From assembly GCA_900617975.1 (NCBI GenBank), contig UZAE01012017.1:1-64000 (forward strand): 64,000 nt of DNA, read 5' to 3'. This document shows, piece after piece, positions 1-12,900 of the stretch. The notes under the pieces are model-generated. The model searched no databases. It saw only the letters and a list, made by a program, of their open reading frames with translations, and was not told the origin of the DNA. This DNA is from Rodentolepis nana. Taxonomy: Eukaryota > Platyhelminthes > Cestoda > Cyclophyllidea > Hymenolepididae. Made by a program: the position numbers and the translations under genes. Every line of letters starts with the position of its first letter. The stretch's first letter is position 1.

Positions 1-76
1 GTCTATCGCGCAACCTCAAATAATATTAACCCTATTTTATTTCCAAGAGCGTTTGAATGTTAACTATCCTCAACAG

Positions 77-409
77 GGGGTGTGCGATAGACTTACCTCC
101 ACGTGGTGCACCCTGGGCAACGTATACTCATACGGCAAAAAGGTCTATTAACCGGCAGTTGACTTCTGACTCCAAACTACCATTACCCCACCGCATATCA
201 AATTCGACTACTTTAACCGTACTCACCTCACATTTTTTTCCAATTTTGTGTCGGTCTCTTTTACATCTTTGAAACACTCTTCTGTTCCCCCCCCCCATCT
301 CGACCTTTTTCACTTTGATGTTCCTTCCCCTCGCTAAAGCCTGAAGTCAACTAAAGGGCTAATTATAACCATCAAACGCCTGCCATTCGATATAAATGAA
401 AAAAATAAA
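77..409 (+). mobile_element. SINE-like retroposon, family A, copy 1
   Basis: Starts GGGGTGTGCGATAGAC and ends GCCATTCGATATAAAT plus an A/T tail. Imperfect flanking duplication: TATCCTCAACAG (65-76) and TATCATCAATAG (410-421). It lies in the intron after the last visible GTF2H4 exon, antisense to that gene. Confidence 0.8.
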
Positions 410-511
410 TATCATCAATAGTTCGTGATAAGTATGAGTTAGACGAACGCAAGAAACAAATATAATAGAAATAAGTGAGCATGATTGAATAGTACAACTG
501 AATATACGCAC

Positions 512-3500
512 CTGTTGTGAACTGATACCCCTTAGTAGAGCCTCTCGAACAGATTCTCGCGTAATATCAGCGACGATCATATTTGGAAAACGTATGCGAA
601 TCTTACAAAATAGACTCAGAAGGGAAGTCTTGAGGACCGAGTCTGAAACAAAAAAGCAGAAATAAAAAACAGGAGATCAACTTCTTTAATTATTTAAAAA
701 TCGCTACATTCGATGTTGGCAAAACTCCCACATTAAGGATAATTATTTAATTACGTACAGATGAAAGACATACAGACGGCAATAAGTCAATGAGCTCTGA
801 ATACCAGCGACAGAATCCCAATCTCGTAATTTATAACATCAGCATTAGTGGAGTACCGAAGTAGTGAGTAGAAAAAAAACAGGACGTTAGGAAGCGAAGT
901 CCGAACTTACAAAATTTACGAAGCATTGACTAAAAGATGCCTCGACCTCATAATTCGCATTTTATTCAACAAATTGTTTGTCAGGATTAAAATAAGCGAT
1001 GCTTTCCACTTTTTTGTCATAATCAGCATCAGAGGATGGTGTTTTCAAAGGCGGTTAAGGGTATATAAAGCCTGCTATTCACAAAGCAGCTTCCGAAGCA
1101 TTGACTGAGCAACTATTTGCTTTTAGATAGAGCAGAAAGGAGAACATCTAATGTGCTTCATTCACACAATTTTAATCTGCACATAGTGCAATTTTCAAAT
1201 TAACACGAGGTATTGATAAAAGTATTGACAGGCTTTGTAACAAAGGAAAGTAGAAGTCAAAGCGCGATTCAACCGATAAAAAATGGATTTACTCAATGGA
1301 GAAGATTGAGGCTTGTGAACTACACAAACCTAACACGATTAAACTAGGCTATTTCATGCGGTCGAACACTCTGGAACAAGCGGGCCCACCACTAATCACA
1401 ACTGGGAGCAAATTAGGCTACGAGGGCAGAGAGCCATCGACAAATCAACAATTAATAGTTGTTACAGGTTCAGCGTGCCAAAAGAGCACCTAGCGTCGAA
1501 ATCTGTGCCATTTCCCCATATTTAGAGGGAGCATACCACTGACAACACAAACACAGTAAACGTATTCCACGTCATACATTTGCTGAGGCGGGGTGTGCGA
1601 TAGACTTACCTCCACGTGGTGCACCCTGGGCAACGTATACTCATACGGCAAAAAGTCTATTAACTGGTAGTTGACTTCTCACTTCAAACTACCATCACCC
1701 CACTGTATGTCATATTAGTCTACTTCCACAGTGCTCACCTTACCTTTTTCTATACTTTGTGTCTGTCTGTCTCTTTTACATCTTTGAATCCCTCTTCCGT
1801 TTCTCCCTCTCGACCTTTTTCACTTTGATATTCCTCCCTTCTATGAAGCCCGAAGTCAACTAGAGGGCTAATGATAACTATCATAAAGCCTGCCATTTGA
1901 TATAAATAAATAAATACCTTTGCTGAGGCAGCTTAGATAACCTCGGGGGGCTTATCATACTAGGGGATTTTGCCATTAAAATTACTGATGAAAAGTCAAG
2001 ACTATTCGAGCAGCAATTCGCTACAGGCTATAATGATCACTTCATAATAAGTCATTAAGAACACTGCACAGAAGTATGAAGTTTAAATAAATTACAAGTG
2101 GGATAAAGGGTGGCACTTTCTAGTACGCATCTATATCAGCAAATGCATTTATTTTGAGCCAAAGGTCTTTTCGTTTCTTCCTCAATGGTAACAAAATTTC
2201 TGTGAATGGCTAACAATACCACAATCTAGGCTATACCAACCGCATTATCAGTGCAATTAAAAGCATATTAGCGTTTATAAAATGTAAGCAATCTATAACA
2301 GTCAATAACTCACCCGTATACGCATATACACGGAAATTTGTTTCCACGACAATGTAACCGATATCTCCTGCATCACCACCACCATCAGTTGAACTGCGAA
2401 GGGAGATTCCCGTAGGCAGACGGGCGGTTGAGAAGAGAGAGTCAGGTTCAGCTTCTAGGACACTGTGCAAAACAGTTGACGAAGCCTTCGACCCCAATGC
2501 GAAACTCAGCGCCAGTTTAGTCACATAAAATCTAGGAGCCGCTCTCTTACGCTGATAAGCCAGACCTAATTCCCGCATAATCAACAACATTGCTCTCTCG
2601 GTATCTGTTAATTGGTCAATTGGATAACTCTAAAGAGAAGGCCTATTAATGCTAATCCTCTCTGCATACCTTTCCAACAGTAAGAAAACTAAGTTGAAAG
2701 ACAAAATGGATAGTTTCCATAATGCTAATCCCCTGTGCCTAGGGCAAAGTTATCAAAATTGTTGAGATTCAAATACCTTCAGATAATCAAAATAATGAAG
2801 GATAAATCGCAGAATTTGAGTCGGTCTATCCATGAGAAGGAACTGGAAGCCTGCTTGTGAAATGCCAATGGAGTCTCCAGGGCCACCTCTTTAAAGATTT
2901 TAATAAAATAATTTACGCACCTACGATTTCATCAATTCAGATTTTAATAAAACATCCTTGACGACGCTACTGACTTCATCGGTTTTGGAGCCAACCATGA
3001 AATGTAAAATAGTCTAAAAATATTTCTCAAGGAAATTACGAAACCACTTACGTCCCACCTTTCGGAAGCATAATTGTCGAGAAACTCAGCATCTTTCGGA
3101 CGCTTCTCAGCCGTGATAGAGCCGAAATCACTCAACAATGGTTTGCCACTAAAGACTAATAATTTATTCTTGATAATTTACCCTCCAAGAAGAGATATTT
3201 TCATATTTTCTTGAAATTTCTTGTTCAATCTGAATGAGCCTCGAGCACTATTGCTATCAATGCTTTGTAAAATATACAAATCCAAGAGATCTCTACAGGA
3301 TGATTTCATTAAATCCTGAGAGCCTTTTGGAACCCATCCACTAATAATTGACTTCGGTATAGCCTGATCTAGCAAGAGTAACCGAAGAACAACATGTTGA
3401 GCGTGCTCTTTAAGTTCTCTAGAAAATAACGAATCCCTAAATATAAAATACCTGAAGACAATGAGACAAGTTGGAGGATGATTATATAACTCATCGAATT

Positions 3501-3585
3501 CGTTCACACTTAGAGTTTTGAGATAATCAAAAATGCAAGAAGGTCTCGACCCGCCTTCGAGACACATTTGTATTTCATTGATCAT
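512..3585 (-). CDS. GTF2H4: General transcription factor IIH subunit 4 (p52/Tfb2), 3' end outside window
   Basis: p52 is a core TFIIH subunit that anchors and stimulates the XPB helicase in transcription initiation and nucleotide excision repair. Exons in coding order: 3452-3585, 3182-3418, 3052-3148, 2925-3013, 2777-2888, 2670-2738, 2314-2629, 512-642. All join in phase through GT/AG sites and give 395 codons. Landmarks shared with human p52: HPPTCLIVFRE near the N-terminus, ISLLGGGKP, DNYASERWD, TILHFMVGS, SQAGFQFLLMDRP, FVFQLSFLTVGK, RELGLAYQRKR, YIVVETNFRVYAYTD, and FPNMIVADITRESV at the current end. The last exon ends at a GTGCGT donor; the remaining C-terminus, including the p8-binding region, lies left of the window. 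The start is the first ATG of the open frame, 354 bp from the divergent MMS19 ATG. A low-complexity insertion of about 35 residues precedes YIVVETNF compared with human. Six introns are only 33-40 bp; the seventh (643-2313) is 1.67 kb. Confidence 0.95.
1590..1918 (+). mobile_element. SINE-like retroposon, family A, copy 2
   Basis: Full-length copy with AAATAAATAAATA tail and a perfect 11-bp flanking duplication TTTGCTGAGGC at 1579-1589 and 1919-1929. It sits in the 1.67-kb GTF2H4 intron, antisense. Confidence 0.9.
3419..3451 (-). other. 33-nt in-frame mini-intron in GTF2H4
   Basis: On the minus strand this starts GTATTT and ends TTTCTAG. It is 33 nt, divisible by three and without a stop, so translation reads through it. 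Removing it joins CLIVFR directly to ELKEHAQ, matching the ungapped human CLAVFREL segment; retaining it inserts 11 residues found in no p52 I know. The next intron, 3149-3181, is also 33 bp. Confidence 0.85.
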
Positions 3586-3939
3586 TGGTTAGTTTGAATA
3601 GACCTCTTTTTGCTAATTTTATATATTAGTCTATAATTTTCAGAATTGTCGAGTTATTTTCATTGAAAGAGTCATATTTTCAAACTCAATTTCATATTGG
3701 TATTCAAATAATATTCTTTACTTGTGGGCTAGTACTCCGACGACGTAAAAATTTTGTTTTTGTTCTTAACAAGGGCATTTGTAAGGTCATCCCATTATAA
3801 ATAACGCCCAACGTGAGTTAGTTTAGCCGACTTTATTATTACTTTGTCTAAGCTATGTAAAGGTTTTTGTTATCTTTATAATGGTTTATTAAATGCCTCT
3901 GTGTACTTGCTACTTGCTTCCCAATTTTAGATTGCTGAC
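3586..3939. promoter_or_regulatory. Shared intergenic region between divergent GTF2H4 and MMS19
   Basis: A 354-bp AT-rich gap separates the two start codons, so both 5' UTRs and both core promoters must fit here unless one is trans-spliced. An AG after a pyrimidine-rich run (CCAATTTTAG, ending at 3930) lies ten bases before the MMS19 ATG and could be a splice acceptor for a leader exon or spliced leader. I see no clear TATA box or CpG cluster. The bidirectional role is inferred from geometry alone. Confidence 0.7.
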
Positions 3940-6900
3940 ATGTCAGAATTGTTACATCTCGTTGAATCGCTACAGTAAGCTCATTTTTTACGGAAAGTCT
4001 CATGCGTTTATAGAGAAAGTTTAACTTCTCCTAATGACCTACAGCAAAAATCTGCATTCCAAAAATTTAATGCCGGCATAAAGTCACTTTCATCTATTAA
4101 GTTCACTGAAAATGAAGGTATTATATATCGATTTTACTCATTCATATATACGCTTTAGTGTTCCACGTTGTTGACTTCTACGTGTCTCGATTGGTCCATT
4201 CCGATCCTAACTTAATTGGGATTTTGCTTGAAGGTCTCCTCCTCTTTGCAGACAATCAATTACTTTCCGCTAAATGTGCGGTAAAGATATGCAACGATGG
4301 TTTCTATTCCACTCTCAGTATTCAAAGTCTTCGTAAAGAAGAACGCAGAATTGCATACAGGCTCCTTCTTGCTCTTCTCTCCTCCGATCGCACCATTTCT
4401 GGTCTGATATCAATGAAATTAGGGTTCGTTCGCGGCTTTATCGCTTCAGTTGAAAATGAAAAGGACCCAGAATGCCTTATGGCAGTATTTTCTATGCATA
4501 GCATCGTACTAAAACACTTTAATCTCGCTCATTTGGCTGAAGAGCATTTCGATGTTATGGCTGCTTATTTTCCAGTTGACTATAATCCAGTACGCTTTAT
4601 TGGGCCTATATTTATTATTTAAATTTGTTTCTGCTTGCTTTGAGCCTTGTTTTCTGTTCAAATTTAAGCCGGCTGGAAGTAAATTAGGAATAACTCGAGC
4701 ACAACTGGCTGATCGATTGAGAGCTGCTCTATTTGCTTCACGACAAACTGATGGAGCTTTTCTATTGTCTCTTCTTTTGGAAAAGGCGGCATCCCATAGG
4801 CCGGAGGCACGTGCGGATGCTCTTGCTCTTCTTGCTGATTGCGTAAATGGCATACACCATGTTGCATCTTCGTTTATTGACTTCCGGATCAGTACTCTTT
4901 CTGACACACCTGCTGAAGATCCTATTCCCATCTCGCATGTTACTGCTTATCTATTTGCGCTTTGCAATTTGATTAAGCAGCTGGTGAGTCGTATAAAAAT
5001 TTCTCCTAAAACAAGGTAGACGGATAAGCACAAAACACTGGTTCACTTCGGTCTTTTATAAAGAAAAACTTCATTAGGTTTAAATAAGCCTTTTCAATAT
5101 TCTAACCAATCCATTTCTCTGAAATTCTCCCAGAGCACAAATTCCTCCAGGTGAAACTTAACTGAAATGATCGCATAGCTCTTCGCTGAAATTAGTATGC
5201 GGTAATATTAGCCATCTAAATTTTTGTTTAGTCAACCTATGATGTAATACTGTTGAATTCAGACTTCAATCCTCATTGATAACTGTAAATATTGATAACT
5301 TAGTAATCTCTATTGAAGCATGAGATTATGGATTTAATCTTCTAATAACTTCACAGGGGACAGAAGAGATTGGTCGTGGGAGAGTTGAGGGTAGTATTGC
5401 AGTTCAAATGCTAGTTATTAGAAATGCGTGTGAGCTGAATGTTAATTCATATATGGAACAGAGAGGAAGGTAATAACCTTGAACTTGATAACCTGAATAT
5501 AGTCTTGAAGAACGCGGCCATATTTTAGTAATAAGTCAAGTTATTGTCGTTGGATCAGTATAGAAGTTGGGACGGCCACTCCAAATTATTTTTAAACAAA
5601 TTAGGAATCCTAAGCAAATGTTTGTTCCTTAGTCGTCAGTCATGTCTGGTCATAGGTTTCTTTGTGTGGTGATTGGTATCTGAAACAGTTTGTCTACTTA
5701 AATATGCGCGCCTTGACAGCCTGTTCATATATTTTTCGAGGTTCTATTGTTTCCGATCATAGGGTTGAGGTTGACCCCAGTTGTATATAATAAGACAGTT
5801 GATAAGCGTGATAGATTGATAGTATGTTGTAGCCCTGTTATTTGGGTCAATATCGGTTTTTTAAAAGACTTCTTTGGAAATCATTAAAATTTTCTCTAAA
5901 CTAGAAGGAAAGTATCTATATATCTAGTCAATATTCAGAGTTATTTTTATTAACAAACGACTATTCCTTTGCTGCTGGCCTTCAAATGATTTTTTCCCAA
6001 TAATAGACAATAGAAATGGATGTTTCAGACGATACCGAGGACATCAAACAGATGCTTTGTTTTGTTGCCGGACTATCGGCTATGTTCAAAGGGAAGGTGC
6101 GTCATCTTGCATGCACATTTTTACATAAAATATTTTCTCCTCTGATTAATTGTTTATTCTACAGCCAGAAGAGTTAGATTTCGTGGAGACTTTTCTCAAG
6201 TGTCTCTGGCCAGAGAAGTCAGAGGAGGAAGGCGATAAGGTGATGAAACTTGACAGTTGGTTTTCTGTACCACCAGACGATGCTCACGTTATTCCGACGC
6301 AGGCTCCGGATGCCCTTGTGTCCGATTGTCTTCTCACTGCAGTTCTCGCGGCTCCTGGTGGTCATCTACTGCCTCGTCTATTTCGCCGTCTAGCCACTCC
6401 TCTTCTTTGGCTAAGGGTTACCTCACTACCGACAGAGGATTGCTTCTATCGAGCTAAATTTGAACAGGTAAAATTAGTTGTTTCTACTTTGCACGAACCG
6501 CTTTGTATATATATGCTGAAATATTCAAACAGTACAATAGATTCTAGCCTGAGAGAGAGATAGAGATCACTAAGGTAGTAGTAAGGAACCTACTAAGGTT
6601 TAGCCTTTATCTAATGCACTAACTCCACTTCCACAAGCTAAAATGCAGGAAGAGATAAAGTGAGGGAGTAATTCAAATTGGAGAGAGAACTAGAGTGGAG
6701 TGGTTGTGATCTTGGTCAAATCGATTGTTGAATCTGCATAAAAGTTCCACGTTGGTAGGGGCTAAGGTGTTTGCTCTTGAAAAAATCTAAAATATTTTTG
6801 TTGCATTCTGATGTATGAAAAGTCCACTTGAATCTCATTAATAAATAAGAAATGAACATCTAACTTTCACACTTTAGTTTAAATCTTGCTGTTATATAGC

Positions 6901-9900
6901 AAGGAACAATGTGACTATTCATGTATGAGCATACTCAAGTAATAGGGTTGAACTACTCAGATAAATCAGATGGGTAAAAATTTCAATACATGCCAATAGT
7001 GCTATGATAACTCTGTCCCAACCATAGGTCTGTTTCGAACTAAATTATTGCACTTCTCATTGGCTATGAATCGATTCAACGGTAATGAAATAATTTTAGA
7101 TCGCTCTTTGGACACCGCATCTCTCCCTTCTCAACCGACTTCTCTCTCACGTATCTCGTTGTAGTGGTTTATCGTTCGAAGGCGAGTAATCTTTATACCA
7201 AATCCCTCCCACTATTAGTGCACTCATTAAGTAGCCTTTTTTGTAGATCTTCAGTTGAATAAAGAGAATACTTGCGCCATTATCTATAACCTTTCAAACA
7301 CACTCAAAAGGGCATGCTGTGATCTAAAAATGTGTGAATACGAAGGGAATGTGAAACAAGGTTTCACCGAAGTGGCAACCTTTTCTCTTCTCTGTCGTCT
7401 CCTTTTACTTATTGAATTCGATTATGAGATGGAGAGAATGGAAGTTGGAAAGGCATTCATTGAATTCTGTCCCCACATCTTGGAGCATATGCTGTCTGAT
7501 TGGACTAAAGATCCCGTCCTTCGTGCTTTAAGGTATCTTTTTTGTCACATGTTTCAGATTTATCAAAGTAATGTATGATATTCAAGCTAGCTTTTTATTG
7601 TCTAATGCAATTAAAATTTGATCATTGAACACGAATACTATTGTCTAAATTCCGTAAATGCTTATGTTAGAAAAGAGTTATTTGCATTGTAGATTGGAGC
7701 AACAAAATCTGCTGGCCAATCTAATGACCCAGGCTTGCTTGGTTGAAGATGATCTCAAACTCCTACTCTTTAAGTTACTTGGAGGTAACAATTTTACTCC
7801 TTACTTTAATCTCTGCCATTGTAGAAGTCTCATGCATGGAATACAAGGGTGTTGCAATAGAAATTCTTCAAAGAGCAGCGTGTGGAAGCACTGCCATTCT
7901 TAACAACTTTCTCACCCTTCTGTTTGAAAATTGTCGTGATTCGATAAGCCTAACACCAAGTTCGTTTGCAATATAATTACATTCAAAATGCTGTTCTTAC
8001 TTATTTTATGTTAGTAATACGTATTTAATAATTTTAGTTGTTCATTTGGTCCAGGCAATCCTCTTCATAACTAAATCTCTTCGATTAAGTGATAAGAATG
8101 GAGCCTTGCCATTATTCGCATCATCTCTTCTAGATAAAGTGAATGATTTTATTTATTTCACGTCTCGACTAATTTGCGATTTGGGGGAAAAGGAGACAAG
8201 GAACTGTTTGTTTGATTTGCTATATACATTACGATTGGTCTCTTCAAGCCTTTCTGCTGAGTAAGTCATTTACCCATTAGGTAGTTTTATTCCTTATGTA
8301 TTATAAGGCAAAATTTGGTCTTAATATTCAGGAATATTATTAAGCCCTTTTATCTTACCCTCTTTTATCTAGATTAAATTTCTTGATAAACTTAACGTTG
8401 AATTTGTTAACATTTTAAATGAATCTGTCACACTTGATACGTATTCAACCAGCTCTGGTCCACACGACTTCCTCTACGACCTATCTAATTTTAGTTGGGG
8501 GATCAACCCTCGTCTGCGAAATTCTCTCCTAATTTTGCTGTTTCCTAACATCTAATCATGAGTAAATAGCGGCATATTTATAATTTCTTTTTTTTCAAAT
8601 TCAATACCTCTGGGAGTTTTTTTGGTATGATGAACCTTCGCGTAGGTCTTAAAGTGTATATTTTTCTTCACCTCTTCTGTTAATAACTGTTGTCTCTCCT
8701 ATAAAAAAACAACGGTCTCACTTAGCAACTTAGCCTACATTAATTCGTTTTGGTATACAGTTTACTTAACAGGTAAACCTGTTTTTTTTAAATTTAATAC
8801 GTAGTCCGATAACTGCATCGATGGTTTAGACCTGGAGTGCTCTCTGCAAAGTTGGATTTGGGGTAGTTATAGGAGAGCGCTAAGTAGGTTTCGAAATAAA
8901 AATGCTTAAAATGCACGAAGTGCAAAAGTAAAATGTTTGGAATGTTTAGTATGCCTGGACGCATCTAGGTCGGTCCAATACCGTTGATTTATCTCTTGAA
9001 CCCATTTGTGTAACGAGCTTGTAGAAATAGCAGGTCACGCCTTTCTCATGCCTGTCTCCTATTCTATGAAGCATTGTAGATGTTTACGTCTCACTATCTG
9101 ATTGTAATCTAGGTGATGGATTTTAATTGTCCTCACTTTCCATTTGGTTTGAGTTAATTTGACATGTGGAATTGGTTTATAATAATTCATATTGTTCTCT
9201 ACGCTTATCCTACTATAACCATCGGTTCTTCTATTTCAGTATCAATTAACGTCCGAGGGTCTATTTTCTGTAATTAATTATTTAAATTACCTCCAAGTAT
9301 CAGGGATTAGCACCATTTAAAGTCTGTTACTTCCTTAATTTTGTCCCAATATAGATAATAGATACTCATAATTTCTTTCTTCGTTCGAATAGGCTTGATT
9401 ATGAATATATAATTGAATTATAGAAGGAATAGCGAGTTTATTTAATCTTTAAACTGTTACGAGGAGGTATTTTCCGGTGCTGCCCTTGTCGGAGGAAATG
9501 CATATTGGAGCCTCTGTTGGGGAAAAAAACGTTTTACCACCCCAGCTCAGCCAATTCATTTAGTCAATTGGAATATCGAAACCTGTGACTTTTCTCGGGC
9601 TGTCTCGAATATGTCGAGGAGATCCCCTCTGTTAACGCTGATATAACGCATCTCCCCCAAAATACAATACTTTAATTAATTCTCTTCTGAGTCCTATTCA
9701 GTTATTAGATTGACATTTTGGTGTTTCTGGGATGTTGGCTTAGCCATCTCTCAGTATTTAACATCAGTTTCTTATTGGAGAGCTCCATTCATTCGTCGTA
9801 ACATCTCCAACTTGGGGCAGGTGTGCCAGGCTCAAAATATTTTTTTTAGGACGAGGGCTATAGCATTCAAATTTGGGCTTTTTCCAAATGGTACATCATT

Positions 9901-12900
9901 TTATAGGTGTAATTTATGGCCTTCCCATTTAACTGCTGATACGCTGTGGATGTTGTTCGTGGATGAGATAAACACCTATGAGATTGATCCCCCTTCGATG
10001 CCTATTCAATTCTATGGCTGTTGATTCTGGCGATAAAAGGGTAGGGTGAGTGCCAATTTCTCACATGAGTAGCGTCATGATACTTTACACCTGCCCATTT
10101 CAATACTTCAATACTGGTGGATTCGGAATGTTAATTTTTGCGTTTATTACCAATTCTTATTTGATGAATCAAGGTGAAACTTAGTCGTAAATCATCTGGT
10201 TATCCAGCTTATTTCACCGAATGCCTCTTAATCAAATAAACGTTTTATCTTTTATAGCGTTATGGGTGATTGGGTTTGAAATTTGAGCTTTGAAATTTAC
10301 GGCATAAAATTGAAGCCATAACTATCACATCCGTTTGACGATGGACGGTAGAAGCGCATTTGTACTCTTCCAATTTTTCAATTTGAACAAAATTTTAAAG
10401 TTAATTTTTTAATTATATAACTTTCTGCTTTTATCTTTTCATATAAATTGGTGCCCAAGCGCAATCGTTATTTTTTTTCTCATTATTTTTTAGAGAACAT
10501 GGAGATGCCTTCGCTTCTTTTGTAGAGTTCACAAATGCCACCCAGGTGGTTGTTTATCTTATTTCAAAGTGTGCGCATATATGTTTCTCAATTTTAAACA
10601 CTTCTGCTTATTTTTTTAAAGAAAGCGAATCCATATGTTGCCCTCCTTCTAAACAATGCAATCTTTTCGGCTATTCCTCCAAATGTAAGCTCCTTCTCCT
10701 TTCTTCATGAGTTATTACGCTATGTTCTTTGCCATTCTGGTTTAGTCTGCAATTGTCAGAATAATAGCCGACTAATTCCGCATACATGAAAAGAGCTGTT
10801 CTTTTCACCTCAACGTTCATTATAAGAGGAATCTCTGGCACATCGAGAACTACTTGAATTGTCCCAGACAAAACGTGTTTTACCGGATAGTAACCCAGTA
10901 TAGTGTGATAATTGAAATGAGGTTGGTGACACAAGTGGTGATGTGCGGGTGTTTACCTACGTTTGATCATATTTAATAGATCAATGCTAATCGGTTTCAC
11001 ACTAATGTGATGACTTAGAGAACAGAGACACAATGGACGCATCATCTTCGCACTAAACCAACTTCAATTGCTACTCTTAAAATATATATTAACGGGCTAA
11101 AATCCATGAAAAATATAGAATTACTGTACTGAATAGGGTAATTGCTATTTTCTCTATTTTTCTACATCTTTTTTGTGTGCCTCTCCATCAGCTGGTGGGT
11201 CAGACAATTAAACTGGCTGTAAATACAAGGTGAATAAGAATTAGCTTCCAATGAAAGCGTGCCAATTTATTGACGTGCTACGATTTTTGTGGACCTATTG
11301 TTCGTTTGCGCATTAAATATAATGCTTGTTTGCACATAAATGCTCTACGTGTGTGTGTGTGTATATAATAATAAATGCGTGTAACTGGTAGAGGACACTG
11401 AAGGCATGACTCAAAGCACAGAGTCCATACTTTGTCTCTGAGTGTACAACCAGTCTCAGTTGCCTGCTAGTTCTATCTGGTTGGGAGCGAGAAGAGGTGA
11501 TTCTTAGCTCAAGCGAAAGTTCGGGAAAAAAACTCTTCTTACATAGGAGTGGTTATGTGGTAAATGACTGGTTTGCCTGGTAAGCTAGTAACCGTACCGA
11601 TGATTTCTTCACAAGTGATCCTACAGGGACCAGTGCGCTCGGGGATTTAGCTCGAGTGTACCAGAAGTATTCGATTAGTTCACGTGACACGATCTTTATA
11701 ATTGATACAAAAGTCAAGTCTTTGTCAGAAATCAATGCGTTTAAGTTGGATAATGGTTAATATTGATGTGACAACGGGATTTTGAACTTCTAAAAGTTGC
11801 TGTACTTCGCTTTTCAAGCAATTCGCTGATTTTTTTAATACGAGGATCACCCTAGAGAGAGGCTTTGAAGAAGTCCATTTGGTATGCTATACTTTTTGAC
11901 AATTCTGCAGTAGCTGTTTTTTGTGTGCTGTTAGCTGTTCAATTACTGAACTATTTTAATTGACTATTGCAAAAAAATGTAATAATGCTTGTTTTGATCA
12001 ATTTGCTTCCAATTATACCATTTTTCTTGTTCACTTCTAGTTATCTGCTCTCCCCCTTAACAATGTCCTTAACCTCCTAAGCATGTATTTTTCAATTGTC
12101 ATCTCCGATCACGATTCTTCGACCTTGAAGTGCATTGCTTTCAATGAATTATGCGTTACCGTCACATCAATGATTAACAAATTTCCCAACAAAGGTAATG
12201 ATTTATCACCCTCGCAAAATAACAAGGTAGTTTATTGCAACCCCCAATCCCCGATCATCCACTGTATTTCCCTATCCGATACTTACAGGTTTATGGTATT
12301 GAATTCGTAGATTTGGGAATTTAAATGAAGATTTTCCTACTGTACATTGTATTACTTAATTAATGCCTAAACTTCTAATCTAGTAACTATGATACGCTTA
12401 CAGATGGCTCATCGTATACCTCGGGCTTATCGTGAGCCAATATTCTGCTGAATAAGAGTAGGCTTTTGGATTGCAATGCAAGATCTATTTTTCTTTTTTA
12501 CTCTAAACTCCCTCTTAGCGATCAGTTGCTAAGGCAAACTAGAATGAGGGCTTACATACGGCTATGGCTGTGGAAAATAAAATTAAAGGCTAGAAAAATC
12601 GTTAGTCTGACCAAAACATGTTGTAAAGGATAAATCCTTATTTTCTGATTCCTTTCATCTTAGTCGGATATCGTAAGCCAACGCTATCTTTATTATTACA
12701 GAAATCCAAACGACTGTAGAAGGCATTCTCGACTCCCTATTAAAGGTGTTCAAAACTGATTCTGCCAAGTCTCACACTCTCCTAACATCCGGTTTTGTTG
12801 TATCAGCTTTACGAAGTCTTCTAGTCTCTCAACTCCCTCTCTCTCCTGAGCGGCAACAATTCATAGATAGTCTTCTCAATATCATTTTGTCCAGCACTAT

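Noticed and set aside
77..409. Family A repeats as solo LTRs or inverted-repeat DNA transposons
   Set aside because: No TG..CA ends, no terminal inverted repeats; variable 10-19 bp duplications and A/T-rich tails fit LINE-type retroposition.
3975..4044. A 70-bp first intron for MMS19 ending at CCTACAG (4044)
   Set aside because: It breaks the reading frame. The AG at 4013 gives a 39-bp intron, keeps the frame and restores similarity to the human VEALGSSLENP segment.
9710..10024. 104-codon plus-strand frame in an MMS19 intron
   Set aside because: Not needed for the MMS19 frame and shows no recognisable motif.
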